Shown: positions 41,338-50,039 of the stretch, piece after piece
Numbering within the stretch: position 1 is the first letter of the stretch
Layout of the letters: the number at the start of each line of letters is the position of its first letter
Source: Methylomicrobium sp. wino1
GTDB taxonomy: Bacteria > Pseudomonadota > Gammaproteobacteria > Methylococcales > Methylomonadaceae
NCBI RefSeq assembly: GCF_003932755.1
Contig: NZ_CP024202.1
Span: forward strand, 124,001-188,000
Direction: 5' to 3'
DNA: 64,000 nucleotides
Notes under the pieces: model-generated
Database searches by the model: none
Told to the model about the DNA's origin: nothing
What the model saw: only the letters and a program-made list of their open reading frames with translations
Translations under genes and position numbers: made by a program

Positions 41338-42510
41338 TTATTCAACGCCGGCGGCATGCGTCAATTCCGCAACATTTTGTTTAGTGAAAAAACCATCAAA
41401 ATCGCCAAATCGCTGCACATATTCAATGATTAACGACGAATGCTCCGAAGCACTTGAAAATATCTGCTTAATACCTTCTTCTTTCGAACCGATAACATCC
41501 AACAAAAACTTTTTTCCCTGACGAGAAATCTCACTCACCACGTAGTCGATATTTTCCATGCCGTTATATTCGCCGTCATTAACACCGATCGCTAAATGAT
41601 GCAGGCGAGGCCCGTAGTTACGGACGAAGGTTTCAGTCGGCGAAGGTAACTTTTCCAAGTGATTAACAAAATACGGCGTGTTGTTAGCCGTAAACACTTT
41701 TGCAGGACTATTGATCTCATCCGCAAAATGCGCGCTTTTAGTCACATTGGTTGAAGAATTTTGGTCTTTGATATCGTATGAACCCCAATAAAAATAACTC
41801 GACAGCGATAGCCATTCGAGAATTGCGGTTTCGCGATTCTGGCAATAAATACGTGTTGCCAAGTGATCAATGGGATTCAATAACTTGTCGATACCGAGTT
41901 CTTCCTGCAGTTCTTTGGCTTGCCGATAAGCAGTTTATACATCGTCTCGAATCTGGGAAAGTCCCAATGAATACACCCTGATCTGGTTTTCCGGCCGCTC
42001 CATATAAGCGACAATATTATGGCTATAGGGTGAAGGCTTACTGATCGCCAAATTACCCGGCAGCTCCAATCGACGAATCTCATCTTGCGAAAAAAAGCGA
42101 AATTCACGCTCTTGTTGCAAACGTGTCACTTCGCTCATGTTTTCCACTCGAAGAATTTCACCCATATAACGACTGTTCGGCTTACTTGCCCCAATCGGAT
42201 AGACTTCATTCAAGCTTCGAAAAATACCCATGGTCGACGGGTCTTTAACTTCTCTAATCAGCAGGTCGGGCGAATTCATATCGATACGCAAAATATGCGT
42301 CCAATGGGATTCGCTTTCCAGCGTCACGAGATAGTGATAAGGCGTCATTAAGCAAAGTTCGCCGACATAGCGAATAGAGTGGACAGGATCAACGGTAATC
42401 ATTAGCGCGTCGATCTACCCTATCATGTCGGTCAAAAGCTCGCGCAGGTAATGTTCGAAAAAATCGGAATTCTCTTTGTCGCCATGCCGTGGGAAAGAAA
42501 GTGATTTCAT
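41338..42510 (-). pseudogene. VOC-superfamily (4-hydroxyphenylpyruvate-dioxygenase-like) gene with two in-frame stop codons
   Basis: One uninterrupted frame of 391 codons from ATG 42510 (MKSLSFPRHGDKENSDFFEHYLRELL) to a stop at 41338, broken only by TAG at 42417-42415 and TAA at 41937-41935; no frameshift. The C-terminal half keeps likely metal ligands of an HPPD-type extradiol/VOC dioxygenase: His in NPIDHLATRI, His in RLHHLAIGV and Glu in SLIIEYVQRFG. HPPDs are of similar size. So it was lost very recently, or the stops are decoded. Substrate unknown. Confidence 0.75.
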
Positions 42511-42683
42511 GGTTCGCCTTTCTGAAATTTGTTATTGCATCAGGCCGTTAACGACCCATTTAACAAATTTATTACGCATAAGACATACCATATCGCGACA
42601 ACACCTATTTTTATTCAATATCAATTACGTATAAAAACATCCTCTGAAACTAACGAATTGTTTTTGCGTCAAGATTGTGCATT

Positions 42684-42943
42684 AGGATTTGGTCATAAAT
42701 AACTTCCCTATTTTTCATGCAAGGTAAGCAGGTTCGGTAACTCGATTGTCAGGTGTCGGCGGCAAGGAAAGCCGCCGCCAAGCCTACATGGACGTATTCA
42801 CCCAGCACCTAAATTCCATAGCCTTTTGGCTATGGTAACTGTCTTGCATAATTTAGGTGCTGGGTTCACGGCGTCCTGTCAAGCGAGTTACCGAACCTGC
42901 TACAAAACCCATAGCTCCAGAAAGTTATTTTTCAAGAAATCCT
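42684..42943. mobile_element. Element B copy 1 (best-preserved)
   Basis: 260 bp from AGGATTTGGTCATAAATAAC to the inverted end AAGTTATTTTTCAAGAAATCC, with inner inverted repeats GCAGGTTCGGTAACTCG / CGAGTTACCGAACCTGC and the core stem around CCATAGCCTTTTGGCTATGG. No ORF. A repeat E copy follows at 42959-42992. Confidence 0.8.
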
Positions 42944-42958
42944 TAAAAGACTTTTCCG

Positions 42959-42992
42959 CTTCATCCTAAATTCGGTAGTTCAACCATAAGGT
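42959..42992. repeat. Short dispersed repeat E, copy 2
   Basis: CCTAAATTCGGTAGTTCAACC and flanks, as at 35319 and 54195. Lies just downstream of the symporter gene's 3' end. Confidence 0.6.
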
Positions 42993-43009
42993 ACATGAAG
43001 ATACTTGCA

Positions 43010-44434
43010 CTAAGAAACGTTCACTTTATGTTTATTCCATAAATGCCGGAATAACTCGGCTAAACAAAGAATGATCAACCCCGTAACTATCCCGACCAAA
43101 CCTTCGTAAGCTTTCTCGTGCCAATCCAGATAACGCCATAATATGGCGGCCGCCAAGCCGCTCGCGACTGCAGCAAGACTCGCGAATTGAGTGGGCCGCA
43201 TTCCCACGCATAACACCAACAGCAAAGGCGCAAAGGCGCTTGCCAATCCGGACCATGCCATGATTACCAAGCTGAACACACTATGATTATTTGCTAAGGC
43301 ACCGAGTAAAGCCAAGAATGTCACGACAATGGTTACCCCTTTGATCAAATACTGGTTTTCGATTTGATGCGGCAAGATATCATGAGTCAACGCCGCCGAA
43401 CAGCTTAACACCACCGAATCGGCAGTGGACATAGTGGCTGCAAATAAGCCCGCTAAAATCAAACCGACCAGGGCTGGAGACAACAACTCCATAGCCATCG
43501 TCGGCAACGCCAACTCGGCATCGAAAGCCTCCGTATCGACGAGATAAATGCGGGAAAGTAGCCCTACGCCGGTGGCCGCCAAGTAAAACGCAATATACCA
43601 AAGGTAATACCACAAACGTGCTTTGTTCATACTGGCGGTATCGTCAAGCGTCATGAAGCGCACCATGATATGAGGCTGACCGATGACCGACAATCCGGCA
43701 AAAAGCCAACTGATTGCGAATAATAAACCGCCGGCAATACCTGGCAAGGCCAAAGACTTGGGGAACCAGTCTAAAAAACCGTCAATCGCTTGCATTTGCA
43801 TTAGGGTCGATTCGATCCCACCCATCGCCTGAGTGGCTGTCATTAATAACACACTCATTGCAACGATCATCACTATCGATTGCGCAGCATCCGTCCAGAT
43901 AGAAGCCCGAATACCGCCCGCGAAACAATACAAGGTAACTAATATGCTACCCATAACCGCCCCTGCCCATGACGGCCATCCGAAAAGCACATGCAATGCC
44001 TTGCTACCGGCGACCAGTTGCGCGCTGGCGTAAGCCAATAGAAAAACTAACGAAATCACACCGATAACCCGTTGCAGTGCCGGCTGATTGCCCCCTGCGC
44101 TCCAGACGCTCAACACACCGGCGTAACTGACTTCACCGGTGGTTGTGGCCGCTACTTTGAGTCTTTTGTGCACCAATAGAGATGCTAAAAAATCCCCGGC
44201 AATCCACCCTATCATCAACCAAATGGCAGCGAGTCCGGTGACATAGGTATAACCGATAACGCCGATGAACATATAGCCACTGTTATTCGTAGCCACCGCC
44301 GATAAACCAACCAGCCAAGGTTTGACATTGCCGCTAGCCAAGTAATAATCTTGCTTGGTGCCACGGCTTTGCCAATAGGACGCCAAGCCAATCAGCGTAA
44401 ACAGCAGTAAAAAAAAACTAAACGAGAGAACCAT
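43010..44434 (-). CDS. Sodium:solute symporter (SSS/PutP-like)
   Basis: 474 residues, almost all membrane (about 13 segments), with the SSS pattern: TM1 then LASGNVKPWLVGLSAVATNNSGYMFIGVIGY, GGIRASIWTDAAQSIVM (the conserved DxxQ signature region), and SWLFAGLSVIGQPHIMVRFM. Closest in style to proline/PutP-type carriers. The organism makes ectoine and the gene lies beside ectD and the TPR gene, so compatible-solute uptake is a reasonable guess, but element A and 430 nt separate them. Substrate not determinable. Confidence 0.85.
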   Translation of the reverse strand: MVLSFSFFLLLFTLIGLASYWQSRGTKQDYYLASGNVKPWLVGLSAVATNNSGYMFIGVIGYTYVTGLAAIWLMIGWIAGDFLASLLVHKRLKVAATTTGEVSYAGVLSVWSAGGNQPALQRVIGVISLVFLLAYASAQLVAGSKALHVLFGWPSWAGAVMGSILVTLYCFAGGIRASIWTDAAQSIVMIVAMSVLLMTATQAMGGIESTLMQMQAIDGFLDWFPKSLALPGIAGGLLFAISWLFAGLSVIGQPHIMVRFMTLDDTASMNKARLWYYLWYIAFYLAATGVGLLSRIYLVDTEAFDAELALPTMAMELLSPALVGLILAGLFAATMSTADSVVLSCSAALTHDILPHQIENQYLIKGVTIVVTFLALLGALANNHSVFSLVIMAWSGLASAFAPLLLVLCVGMRPTQFASLAAVASGLAAAILWRYLDWHEKAYEGLVGIVTGLIILCLAELFRHLWNKHKVNVS

Positions 44435-44596
44435 TAATACTCCTATCTGATCGAAAAAACTCTAATTTTCAGGAGGTGCAAGGATATTCGGCAAAGGTGT
44501 AGAAGAGCGCTGCTGAACAGACACGCCTCACACCTTCACCAAACTTGAACGATTTTTCAGCATGAGCCTAAAAAGAGCAGCCGGCATGTGTTGTAT

Positions 44597-44769
44597 ACCT
44601 TTCGCACTTCAAATTTCGGCAGCATCTAAGGAGGCACCGGGGGTGCTCGGCCCCCCTCACCTAACGCTAGGTGAGGGACCAGCATGGATGCTGGCATAGA
44701 GCCTACAGCCTGTATCCACGGCGTCCTTTAACGGGCCCAAGGTGCCGAATTTTGATCTACGATGATGGG
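44597..44769. mobile_element. Element A copy 4 (complete)
   Basis: Starts ACCTTTCGCACTTCAAATTT, ends TTTTGATCTACGATGATGGG, with TAT on both sides (44594-44596, 44770-44772). Internal CCCTCACCTAACGCTAGGTGAGGG hairpin. The opposite end carries a few extra bases compared with the other copies. Confidence 0.75.
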
Positions 44770-44774
44770 TATAG

Positions 44775-44824
44775 ACCGTTCGTGCTGAGCCAAGTCGAAG
44801 CATGAATGACTCAGGGCGAACGGT
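44775..44824. repeat. REP-like hairpin (ACCGTTCG...CGAACGGT)
   Basis: ACCGTTCGTGCTGAGC ... GACTCAGGGCGAACGGT forms an imperfect stem of about 16 bp. This is a widespread environmental-bacterial intergenic repeat type; here it could serve as terminator of the minus-strand TPR gene ending at 44865. Confidence 0.6.
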
Positions 44825-44864
44825 AGTTTGAAGCACTCAACTGGCTCTTATTAGGATGAAGGGA

Positions 44865-45755
44865 TTAGTGAGTGTTATCCTCGCGAGGCAACAGCTCTAT
44901 AAACGGCGCAAAGTCTTTTAATGCTTGCAGCGCAGGGTCATCGGCAAACTTATCGCGATAATCCTCGGTGCGCTCCAGCGCCTCGGATAAACAGTTAACG
45001 GCCTCTTCATATTGATTCAATGCGGTATACGCACAAGCCAATTGGTAAAAAGCATGGCCGTTTTCAGGGTCGATTTTCAACGCTTGCTGGCATAAATTGA
45101 CGGCCCATTGGGGCTCGCCCATATCGAGCACTGCATCGGCCTTATAAGTCAATGCTTCGCAATCCTCGGGACGCAATTTTAAAATTTGATCGTAAATGGC
45201 AATTTTATTGGCCAAGCTGCTTGCTTGCCCTGCCCTGAGCCACAGTGATTGCACATCTTGCGTCCGCTCGATATCCTCGCCGATTTTCTCAATCAATTGC
45301 GCTTCTTTGTTGAGCTGTTGCTCAACAATTGCCAAACGCTCTTCATATTCATGGACCAGTTTCGATACTTTCTTATCCGCCATGGACTGTACACGCTCTT
45401 TGATATCTCTGAGCGAGGTCCAACCCAACAGCACCAAAATAGTACTGGCACCGGCAATCAAGTAGAAAAAATAAGTAACGGTGTTAGTGGCGTAAGTGAC
45501 GCCTCTATCGACCGAGCTGAGCTCTCTATCCACAATTTGCTGGATCAGCTCATTCCTCTGCGCCGCCATATCCATACGCAACTGCTTGAGTTCATCCAGC
45601 ATATAGCGTTCGATGAACGGACTATATAAGGGCTTATCCAAAGACTCAATCGCCTCTAAGCGTTCTTGTTCTTGAATCTCCAACTCATCGTCGACGGCCT
45701 CGCCCAACACGGAACAAGGCGCCAGCACGATCAACACCATTAACATTCTAAGCAT
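44865..45755 (-). CDS. TPR membrane protein translationally coupled to ectD
   Basis: 296 residues from ATG 45755, which lies inside the last codons of ectD (tATGCTTAG; ectD's stop TAG at 45748). Earlier in-frame codons overlap ectD and are not conserved. Layout: signal-like MLRMLMVLIVLAPCSVLGEA, about 90 residues that include LDKPLYSPFIERYMLDELKQLR, one TM (TVTYFFYLIAGASTILVLLGW, about residues 96-116), a coiled coil (YEERLAIVEQQLNKEAQL), then three TPR-like units (SLANKIAIYDQILKLRPED, PQWAVNLCQQALKIDPENGH, YEEAVNCLSEALER). A shrunken paralogue starts inside ask. Function unknown; association with hydroxyectoine synthesis is inferred from coupling. Confidence 0.85.
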   Translation of the reverse strand: MLRMLMVLIVLAPCSVLGEAVDDELEIQEQERLEAIESLDKPLYSPFIERYMLDELKQLRMDMAAQRNELIQQIVDRELSSVDRGVTYATNTVTYFFYLIAGASTILVLLGWTSLRDIKERVQSMADKKVSKLVHEYEERLAIVEQQLNKEAQLIEKIGEDIERTQDVQSLWLRAGQASSLANKIAIYDQILKLRPEDCEALTYKADAVLDMGEPQWAVNLCQQALKIDPENGHAFYQLACAYTALNQYEEAVNCLSEALERTEDYRDKFADDPALQALKDFAPFIELLPREDNTH

Positions 45756-46707
45756 AAGTTGATTGATCGGCAGCAGCGATAAAAGGCCGCGGCTCGATAC
45801 CACGTATAGCCTTGCGACTACAAAGATATTCGGGACGAGGCGATAAACCGCAAAACGGCCATGTGACTTGATTACTGATCGCGTTATAGACGAAAAAGAG
45901 ATTAGAGCGATGCCATGGAGTGATATTACTATTCGAACCATGCATGACATTACTGTCGAAAATTAAGACACTGCCGGGATTTCCAGTAGCCGATACGACG
46001 CCGCCATCGGCAACTAAGCTAGCCAAGCATTCATCGCTGGGTATGCCGTACTCCTGCTTTTTCAACGAGACCGAATAATGATTCTCCGGCGTTTCCTCTT
46101 CGCAAACGACAAATTTTTTATGCGATCCGGGAATCAACATTAAAGGTCCGTTATGCTGGTCGTTTTCGGTAAGAATAATGGACATGCTGAGCGCACGCAT
46201 TCTGGGCATGCCGTCTTCTACATGCCAAGTTTCAAAGTCCGAATGCCAGTAAAATTCCTTGCCGCGAAAACCCGGCTTATAGTTTAAGCGCGACTGATGA
46301 ATGTAAACCTGGTCGTTCAAAAGATGTTGAGCCAGTCCCGCTAACCGATTATCGGCAGCTAACCTTTTAAAAACCGGGCTGACTTCATGAATTTTAAATA
46401 GTGAACGGATTTCGTCGCTGGATAATTCAGTTATTGCTTCCGCTGAGGCTTTTATCTCTTTATCGTCATTCAAACGATTGAGTTCTTGCTTGAAACAATC
46501 GACTTCCCGCTCATTAAAAACATTATTAATAACAAGAAAACCCTGTTTTTCATAACGTGCTTGCAAGTCCTCGGCAATGAGACTCGGGTTAGCGGTTTGC
46601 GTATAAACCACAGGGTCTACGCGTTGAATTATTTTCGGTTTATCACCGTTTCGAGATTGATATAAATCTTCGCTTTGTTCGAACTGTGCGGCATTCTCGG
46701 TAATCAT
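45748..46707 (-). CDS. ectD: Ectoine hydroxylase
   Basis: Fe(II)/2-oxoglutarate dioxygenase that converts ectoine to 5-hydroxyectoine. 319 residues (typical about 300). The EctD signature FYWHSDFETWHVEDGMPRM is present, with iron ligands His155, Asp157 and His256 (FDSNVMHGSN) and the 2OG arginine in TPWHRSNLFFVYN. It is 188 nt downstream of a decayed ectC and carries the TPR gene on its 3' end. It is not in the ectABC-ask operon itself, so may have its own promoter in 46708-46895, or be part of a lost second ect operon. Confidence 0.95.
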   Translation of the reverse strand: MITENAAQFEQSEDLYQSRNGDKPKIIQRVDPVVYTQTANPSLIAEDLQARYEKQGFLVINNVFNEREVDCFKQELNRLNDDKEIKASAEAITELSSDEIRSLFKIHEVSPVFKRLAADNRLAGLAQHLLNDQVYIHQSRLNYKPGFRGKEFYWHSDFETWHVEDGMPRMRALSMSIILTENDQHNGPLMLIPGSHKKFVVCEEETPENHYSVSLKKQEYGIPSDECLASLVADGGVVSATGNPGSVLIFDSNVMHGSNSNITPWHRSNLFFVYNAISNQVTWPFCGLSPRPEYLCSRKAIRGIEPRPFIAAADQSTYA

Positions 46708-46895
46708 TGAACATTTAACCCATATTGATTAAAGACTTCGCGACAACAGATAGGCCCCTGATCATCGGCCATTCCCAACTTACGCAGGGCTTACCCGTAT
46801 TTATTGAAAAATAGACGGTTAAGTCATTCATTGCTCGACTGAATGCCTTACCATGAACGACCTCACCTTGGACGAAAATTGACTTGCGACTCGCC

Positions 46896-47300
46896 TTAAT
46901 CCGCTACCACTTCAGCTGTCAACTCGTAATCGCCCTAAGCGTTATATACCTCCTTGTCGTTCAGTAGAAGATTGAAGTCGAAAGCCAATTTCATTTCTAT
47001 GAAGGCGCGTAAGATGTGTTTGTCATGTCGGTCGAGAAGATAAAGTGTTCTCGGACGAATCGGATAACCTTTACCATTATCAAAGAACCTGTACTGTACT
47101 CTCCCGACATGCAGTACACCGATTCCAAATGATTTTGATAATGCATTTGAAAACTCACGCCTTCGTATTTGGTCGTGGTGTGAAAGAAGAACCCATATTG
47201 TCATCTTTTAATAACAAGCGAGTAATCTACCAGTTAGTATCCGGAAAAAAAATAAGGCGTTCGGTTTTATTGGCTTCTTCAGATCATCTAACTATATCAT
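46896..47300 (-). pseudogene. ectC: Decayed second ectC (L-ectoine synthase)
   Basis: Exactly 405 nt, the same length as the intact ectC at 49323-49727. Minus-strand reading begins ATG ATA TAG (MI*LDDLKK...), shifts frame more than once ([12 protein letters not shown], then [14 protein letters not shown]), resumes [27 protein letters not shown] and ends KEVYNA*GDYELTAEVVAD*. Compare intact [42 protein letters not shown] and [11 protein letters not shown]. At least two stops and compensating indels make it non-functional. It lies directly upstream of ectD. Confidence 0.85.
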
Positions 47301-47335
47301 ATTAAAACATTGTAATACCAAGGGGTCCACCCAAG

Positions 47336-47501
47336 CAGCAATTCTCAGTTTGAGCATTTATTGCCTTATTTAGGGTGAGAAGCATGCCTGTCGAGGAACG
47401 CAGTGAACCCATCCATGGAGGCTTGGCGGCAGTCTGATCGCCATGGATGTCGGCAAGCACACCCCACACGCCCTTTTTGATCCACAAAGTGGGAATTGCT
47501 G
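47336..47501. mobile_element. Element C copy 2
   Basis: 166 bp with ends CAGCAATTCTCA and GGGAATTGCTG, an inner GGTGAGAAGCATGCCTGTCGAGGA like copy 1's GGTGAGAAGTGTGC. It separates the two ectoine modules (psi-ectC on one side, psi-TPR on the other). Confidence 0.6.
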
Positions 47502-47619
47502 AAGACATTATCTTTTTCACGCTATCATTAAATTCCTCCCCTACTTTCTCTGGCACACGACTATCAAAGCGATTTTTTTATAAACCGTACGCCGCACTTC
47601 TTCAGCTTGAGCCGATGTA

Positions 47620-47835
47620 TCATTTAACCCAATTGAAGAAGGGGTTCAACAACTCCGAACCCTTGGTGTTATCCAGCACATAGCGCTCAATAAACAACGA
47701 ATAAATCGGCTCTTGCAGCGCTTCGATTGTACTTCGAACTGGCCTGCTGCCAATTCAGACTACGCAATAGCGGTTTCAGCAACCAGCGGGAACGGGCTGT
47801 GTCAGCAGCATCAGTACAATCAGGACGCGAGGCAT
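47620..47835 (-). pseudogene. Remnant of a TPR gene coupled to ask
   Basis: ATG 47835 lies inside ask (ATATGCCTCGCGTCCTGA) and reads MPRVLIVLMLLTQPVPAGC*, matching the intact paralogue's LRMLMVLIVLAPCSVLGEA. After stops and a shift it continues IEALQEPIYSLFIERYVLDN, compared with LEAIESLDKPLYSPFIERYMLDE. The rest is lost and replaced by a small hairpin repeat ending WVK*. So the same coupling (ectoine gene followed by overlapping TPR gene) existed here too. Confidence 0.75.
47637..47664. repeat. Small REP-like hairpin with loop TTCAACAACTC (copy 1)
   Basis: AAGGGGTTCAACAACTC followed by CGAACCCTT: stem AAGGG(G)TTC/GAACCCTT. The loop sequence recurs at 52873-52895 in another stem, a sign of structural rather than sequence conservation of the arms. 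Here it cuts off the psi-TPR. Confidence 0.5.
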
Positions 47836-49262
47836 ATTGCAATGCCGTGATCATGGACCTCCACCAGATGGCTGTGCAAACTTTTTATCGCATCAGTATA
47901 GGTATCTTCATCAATCACAAACTGCATATCGACTTGACGCATTGACTGGTGCATAGCCAGCACACTGATCTGTTTCTCTGCAAGTGCCGCGACAGTTTTG
48001 GCCAGAATGCCCGGGATTTTCATATCACTGCCAATGGCGGAAACAATCGAAACTTTTTGCTGATTGATTTCGGCATCCGGATAGATCTCTTGCAAGGCAT
48101 CGCGAATGCGGCGGATTTTTTTCAGACTGGCAGATAAATAATGGGTAATGGTATTGGCATTAATGTCTTTAGAAACAATATGCGCTCTGAAGCGGTGAAT
48201 CAGCGCCAGGATTTCCCGGTCGTAATTGTGAATCTCGCCAGCCATGTTTTGATCAAATACTTCGAAAGCATAGACACCATTGCACCCGGCAATAATCTCC
48301 ACGCAAGGATTACTGCTGACATAGTCGCCGGTGATCAGTGTCCCGGCATGATCCGGCTCAAAGGTGTTTCTGACGCGGAGCGCTATCTCATTCTGACGCA
48401 AGCCTTTTGCTGCCTTGGGATGAATCGCCTCCATGCCCAGGTTCGCAAGTTGGTCGGCCACATCGTAATTGGTGCGGCCAATCGGTACGGCCTTGTCTTC
48501 ACCTACCAGACGTGGATCAGCGCTGCTGAGATGAAATTCCTTATGAATGATAGCTTCATCTGCCTCGGTCAGCACCGCAATCCGGCTGAAGGTCATTTCA
48601 CTATACCCCCGGTCAAACGTTGACATCAGCCCGTCAATGCTGTGCGCATAGCCCGTGGCGATTGGTAGTTGCCGGCTCAGATCAATCTCAGCAAAGGCCT
48701 TTTTAATGCGCTCATCGAGCGTCATGTGTTTATCTGTCTGCCAACCGGTCAGATCCACAAAGACTGCGTTAACACCGTCTTGCTGCAGCAACTGGACAGT
48801 GTTCCACGCGCTGTGCGCCTCACCGATACTGGCCAGCATTTCCCGAACGGTAGAAAGATGTGCATCCAGTGAAAAATGACCGTGCTGACAAAGACGCTGC
48901 AAATCTGCCAGACAGCGCTCTGTGTCATCAAGCCGTTCGCCAATAAACGCGTCGGCTTTTTTGATGGCTTCAGCAGTATCAAAAATGTTGGCATTAATCG
49001 CAAACATTTCCTGCTTAAGTGTTACCAACGAAGCCTGCCAACCGTCATCGTTTAGACTGTTGGCAAACTGACCATAAATTCCGGCATGACCGTTTTTTTT
49101 GTGCTCTAGCAACATATCGGTGATGCCACCGTAGGCGGAGACCACAAAAATACGCTGATACAGATCCTGACGATGGACCGGTTTGAGAATGATATTGTCG
49201 CGCACTGCAACATAATCGCTCATGGATGTGCCGCCGATTTTTTCAACGGTGTGAAACGTCAT
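47820..49262 (-). CDS. ask: Ectoine-operon aspartate kinase
   Basis: Phosphorylates aspartate to supply aspartate semialdehyde for ectoine synthesis; specialised Ask_Ect form. 480 residues from ATG 49262 (MTFHTVEKIGGTSM), preceded by GAGAGG; the longer frame to 49313 lacks conservation. N-terminal kinase motif VEKIGGTSM and FDRGYSEMTFSRIA; C-terminal ACT domains (KVSIVSAIGSDMKIPGILAKTVAALAEKQISVLAMHQS). Codon choice (many CTG, CAG) differs from neighbours such as tex. 60 nt after ectC. Confidence 0.95.
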   Translation of the reverse strand: MTFHTVEKIGGTSMSDYVAVRDNIILKPVHRQDLYQRIFVVSAYGGITDMLLEHKKNGHAGIYGQFANSLNDDGWQASLVTLKQEMFAINANIFDTAEAIKKADAFIGERLDDTERCLADLQRLCQHGHFSLDAHLSTVREMLASIGEAHSAWNTVQLLQQDGVNAVFVDLTGWQTDKHMTLDERIKKAFAEIDLSRQLPIATGYAHSIDGLMSTFDRGYSEMTFSRIAVLTEADEAIIHKEFHLSSADPRLVGEDKAVPIGRTNYDVADQLANLGMEAIHPKAAKGLRQNEIALRVRNTFEPDHAGTLITGDYVSSNPCVEIIAGCNGVYAFEVFDQNMAGEIHNYDREILALIHRFRAHIVSKDINANTITHYLSASLKKIRRIRDALQEIYPDAEINQQKVSIVSAIGSDMKIPGILAKTVAALAEKQISVLAMHQSMRQVDMQFVIDEDTYTDAIKSLHSHLVEVHDHGIAICLAS

Positions 49263-49322
49263 AACGTCCTCTCTTACTTCGTGGATGCCGAAGGGCTTCA
49301 ACCGCCCTGCCATGATTGAAAA

Positions 49323-49727
49323 TTAGTCACTGACTGTTTCGGCTTCCAGTTCATAGGCACCTTCTGCGTTGTGTACTTCCTTACCGTTCAGAGGAGGGTT
49401 AAAGACGCAAGCCAATTGCAGCTCCTTGAAAGCACGCAGGATATGCCGATCGTGCTGATCCAGGTTATAGAGTGTACCTGGGGTGATAGGGTACTTTTTG
49501 CCATCGTCCAGAGTTTCCACTTCGCCTTCACCACTGATGCAATACACCGACTCAAGGTGATTCTGGTAATGCATGCGAAAATCGGCACCGGCGAAAATGG
49601 TGGTGATATGAAAGGAATAGCCCATACCGTCATCCTTCAGCAGCATGCGGGTGCTTTCCCAGTTGCCGTCAGGTGAAACGATGCGTCTGTTGGTCTGCTC
49701 TGCGTCTTGTAACTGTCTTACGATCAT
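49323..49727 (-). CDS. ectC: L-ectoine synthase
   Basis: Cupin enzyme that cyclises N-gamma-acetyl-diaminobutyrate to ectoine. 134 residues. Start [16 protein letters not shown], the metal-site region [22 protein letters not shown] and [18 protein letters not shown] are intact. It lies downstream of the element B insertion, 311 nt from ectB, so its expression may depend on read-through across that element or on a new promoter. Confidence 0.97.
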   Translation of the reverse strand: MIVRQLQDAEQTNRRIVSPDGNWESTRMLLKDDGMGYSFHITTIFAGADFRMHYQNHLESVYCISGEGEVETLDDGKKYPITPGTLYNLDQHDRHILRAFKELQLACVFNPPLNGKEVHNAEGAYELEAETVSD

Positions 49728-49779
49728 GTTAGTTCTCTTCAGTAGATTCTCGAATAGGCTGGTTGGCTCAACAGGCTTT

Positions 49780-50039
49780 AGGATTTCGTGAAAAATAACT
49801 TCCTGGAGCTATGAGTTTTGTAGCGGGTTCAGTAACTCGCTAGACAGGACGCCGTGAACCCAGCACCTAAATTATGCAAGACAGTTACCATAGCCAAAAG
49901 GCTATGGAATTTAGGTGCTGGGTGAATACGTCCGTGTAGTCTTGACGGCGGCTTTCCCTGCCGCCGACACCTGTCAATCGAGTTACCGAACCTGCTTACC
50001 GTGCATTAAAAATAGGGAAGTTATTTATGACCGAATCCT
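49780..50039. mobile_element. Element B copy 2, inserted between ectB and ectC
   Basis: 260 bp, inverted relative to copy 1: left end AGGATTTCGTGAAAAATAAC, right end GTTATTTATGACCGAATCCT, with the same core stem CCCAGCACCTAAATT/AATTTAGGTGCTGGG and inner CGGTAACTCG-type arms. Its right end abuts the ectB stop codon (50039-50041). Confidence 0.85.

Noticed and set aside
44865-45950. Longer start of the TPR gene at 45950
   Set aside because: The extra 65 residues lie inside ectD in another frame and precede a clear signal-like start at 45755.
46935-47204. 89-residue minus-strand ORF as a distinct small gene
   Set aside because: Its second half is ectC sequence and its first half is ectC out of frame; it is part of the ectC pseudogene.
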